This document shows positions 6,346 through 7,483 of a stretch of 7,483 nucleotides of DNA, in pieces. Position 1 is the stretch's first letter. Every line of letters begins with the position of its first letter. Source of the stretch: Chloroflexota bacterium (GTDB lineage Bacteria > Chloroflexota > Limnocylindria > P2-11E); the NCBI GenBank assembly GCA_005889445.1, contig VBGS01000090.1, forward strand, positions 1 through 7,483, given 5' to 3'. The position numbers and the translations under genes were made by a program. The notes under the pieces are model-generated. The model was not told the DNA's origin. It saw only the letters and a list, made by a program, of their open reading frames with translations, and searched no databases.

Positions 6346-6390
6346 TTAGAGGAGATCTTCTCTTTCGTCCCGCTTCAGCTGGTCGACGAC
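6346..6390 (-). pseudogene. Detached C-terminal remnant of manC in the -1 frame
   Basis: Directly after the codons for LVALVG, the -1 frame reads VVDQLKRDEREDLL and then TAA at 6348-6346. Short ManC proteins typically end with a helix of the type DVKKVVDQLK plus a charged tail, so this is taken to be the true C-terminus, out of frame. About 25 residues normally lying between LVALVG and this helix (the segment with VVVDTPDALLV-like sequence) are missing. Confidence 0.7.
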
Positions 6391-7340
6391 CCGACGAGGG
6401 CGACCAGCTTCCCGGCTGCCCAGACGTAGTTGTCGTGCGCGTCCTCGGTCACCAGGTCGCCAGACGACCAGTTGTCCCCCCGCTGGACCACCCCGGCGAG
6501 GCGCGCCCACGACCCCAGGTCGTGCCAGCCGATATCCGCGGGCACGACCGCGACGTTCTCGGCCTTCTCCGCGATCCCGTAGTCGATCGTGGTGCGGTCG
6601 GTCTCTTCCCAGACCTCGGTCAGGACCGATTCGTAACGTGGCGTACCGATGGCATCGCGAAGCGCCGCGATCGCCTTGGCCGTCGCGGGCAGATGCGCCT
6701 GGTATCCCCTCAGGATCTCCTCCACGCGCCAGACGAACATGCCGGAGTTCCAGTAGTGGCCGCCCTCCTCGAGCATCCGCTCGGCCGCATCGCGTTTCGG
6801 CTTCTCGACGAACCGCTTCACCGCGCGGACCTCGACGGGAGCGCCCTCGATCTCGAGGCGCTCGCCCGCCTGGATGTAGCCGAACCCCGTGTCGGCGCTC
6901 GCGGGCGTGATGCCGATGGTCACGAGGTAGCCGCGCTCGGCGGCGGCGGTCGCTGCGATCAGCACCCTCCGGAACTCACCGCGCTTCTCGACGACGTGGT
7001 CGGACGGGAGGACGGCGACGACCGCGTCCGGGTCGAACGCGGCAAGCGCGGCCATCGCGAGCCCGACCGCCGCGGCGTTGCCGCGCGGATAGGGCTCGAC
7101 CACGACGTGGTCGGTCCGCAGCTCCGGCAGCTGCTCGTGGATCAGCGCGCGGTGCTCGGGCGGCGCGACCACAAAGATCCGCTCGTTCGGGACGATCTCG
7201 GTGACGCGGTCGACCGTGTCCTGAAGAAGGGTGCGCTCGCCCACCAGATCGAGGAACTGCTTTGGCCGCTCCCGGCGGGACCGAGGCCAGAGCCTCGTTC
7301 CTGCGCCGCCTGAGAGAACTAGGACATAAAGCCTCGGCAC
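6375..7340 (-). CDS. manC: Mannose-1-phosphate guanylyltransferase, C-terminus lost by frame disruption
   Basis: 321 residues as read. It makes GDP-mannose from GTP and mannose 1-phosphate in the cytoplasm, for mannosylated glycans, polysaccharides or deoxysugar pathways. GTG start at 7340-7338, 7 bases after the trpS stop, with AGGGAG only 3 bases upstream; the start must lie here because the nucleotide-binding loop follows directly. Seen: LSGGAGTRLWPRS (9-21), ERPKQFL (24-30), VEPYPRGNAAAV (81-92), LPSDH (111-115), TGFGYIQ (151-157), FVEKP (177-181), WNSGMF (197-202), DYGIAEK (253-259), and GWHDLGSW (271-278). It is the short, stand-alone form without the isomerase domain of AlgA-type enzymes. 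The natural end is lost: after LVALVG the frame gives SSTS and TGA, whereas the true tail is found in the -1 frame. The catalytic core is complete; loss of the last strand and helix may still destabilise it. Confidence 0.93.
   Translation of the reverse strand: MPRLYVLVLSGGAGTRLWPRSRRERPKQFLDLVGERTLLQDTVDRVTEIVPNERIFVVAPPEHRALIHEQLPELRTDHVVVEPYPRGNAAAVGLAMAALAAFDPDAVVAVLPSDHVVEKRGEFRRVLIAATAAAERGYLVTIGITPASADTGFGYIQAGERLEIEGAPVEVRAVKRFVEKPKRDAAERMLEEGGHYWNSGMFVWRVEEILRGYQAHLPATAKAIAALRDAIGTPRYESVLTEVWEETDRTTIDYGIAEKAENVAVVPADIGWHDLGSWARLAGVVQRGDNWSSGDLVTEDAHDNYVWAAGKLVALVGSSTS
6377..6409. repeat. Inverted repeat spanning the manC lesion
   Basis: AGCTGGTCG (6377-6385) and CGACCAGCT (6401-6409) are perfect 9-base inverted repeats around a 15-base spacer, and the inferred deletion junction (about 6388-6392) lies within the spacer. 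Both arms are coding sequence (KLVA and VDQL). It may have promoted loss of the intervening DNA through hairpin skipping, or may be chance in G+C-rich coding DNA. Confidence 0.5.
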
Positions 7341-7347
7341 GCGCTCC

Positions 7348-7483
7348 CTAGAGGCCGAAGTAGTCGAGGTGCATGGCCCGTCGCACGTCGTGCAAGGTGT
7401 GGCGTGCTTCGTCGCGCGCCCGCGCGCTGCCCTCCCTGATGATCCGATCCACGGCCGACGGGTCTGCTGCGTACCGGGCTCTG
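7348..7483 (-). CDS. trpS: Tryptophanyl-tRNA synthetase, C-terminal end (5' part outside window)
   Basis: The last 44 complete codons are visible, ending with TAG at 7350-7348. The protein reads RARYAADPSAVDRIIREG, then SARARDEARHTLHDVRRAM and HLDYFGL. The pattern of a DP-x-x-V-D-x-I-x-x-E-G helix followed by A-R-x-x-A-x-x-T-L-x-x-V-R-x-A-M is the usual C-terminal helix pair of bacterial TrpS (class I aminoacyl-tRNA synthetase charging tRNA-Trp). The catalytic HIGH and KMSKS motifs lie outside the window, so the call rests on the tail alone. A related TyrS is less likely because it carries an S4 domain at this end. The short gap to manC suggests cotranscription. Confidence 0.72.
   Translation of the reverse strand, partial: RARYAADPSAVDRIIREGSARARDEARHTLHDVRRAMHLDYFGL

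Overview
The window is a G+C-rich stretch of bacterial chromosome in which every gene I can support lies on the minus strand. In order of transcription (right to left) the layout is: the 3' end of trpS (tryptophanyl-tRNA synthetase, cut by the right edge); a mannose-1-phosphate guanylyltransferase gene (manC) that has lost part of its C-terminal coding sequence; a 230-base intergenic stretch with a long nested hairpin and a terminator-like hairpin; topA (DNA topoisomerase I), broken in the middle by an out-of-frame deletion; two tandem FemAB/FemX-type aminoacyltransferase genes; murE; and a P-loop kinase gene cut by the left edge. The long plus-strand open frames are shadows of these genes. 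No tRNA, rRNA, CRISPR array, transposase or phage gene was seen.

The left half is a tightly packed cell-wall operon. The three junctions femX-1/femX-2, femX-2/murE and murE/kinase are each 4-base start/stop overlaps (GTGA, ATGA, GTGA), which implies translational coupling. MurE adds the third stem-peptide residue. FemAB-type enzymes add the amino acids of the interpeptide bridge, classically onto an L-lysine (or similar diamine) at that position. The MurE specificity motif reads E-D-P-R instead of the D-N-P-R typical of meso-diaminopimelate enzymes. Together these suggest, by inference, a branched, bridge-containing peptidoglycan with a non-DAP diamine.

The right half is notable for damage. 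topA and manC, otherwise well conserved, each lack an internal block (roughly 35-50 and about 25 residues respectively, judged from recalled family members), and in each the downstream part resumes in the -1 frame. Two such lesions within 1.5 kb, one in a normally essential gene, mean either real decay or a systematic assembly fault. Reads would decide.

The organism is not identified with certainty. High G+C, minimal 4-base gene overlaps, frequent GTG starts, a short stand-alone ManC, a TopA with three tandem C4 zinc ribbons, and FemX genes next to murE would fit an environmental Chloroflexota or another high-G+C Gram-positive-like (terrabacterial) lineage. This is inference only.
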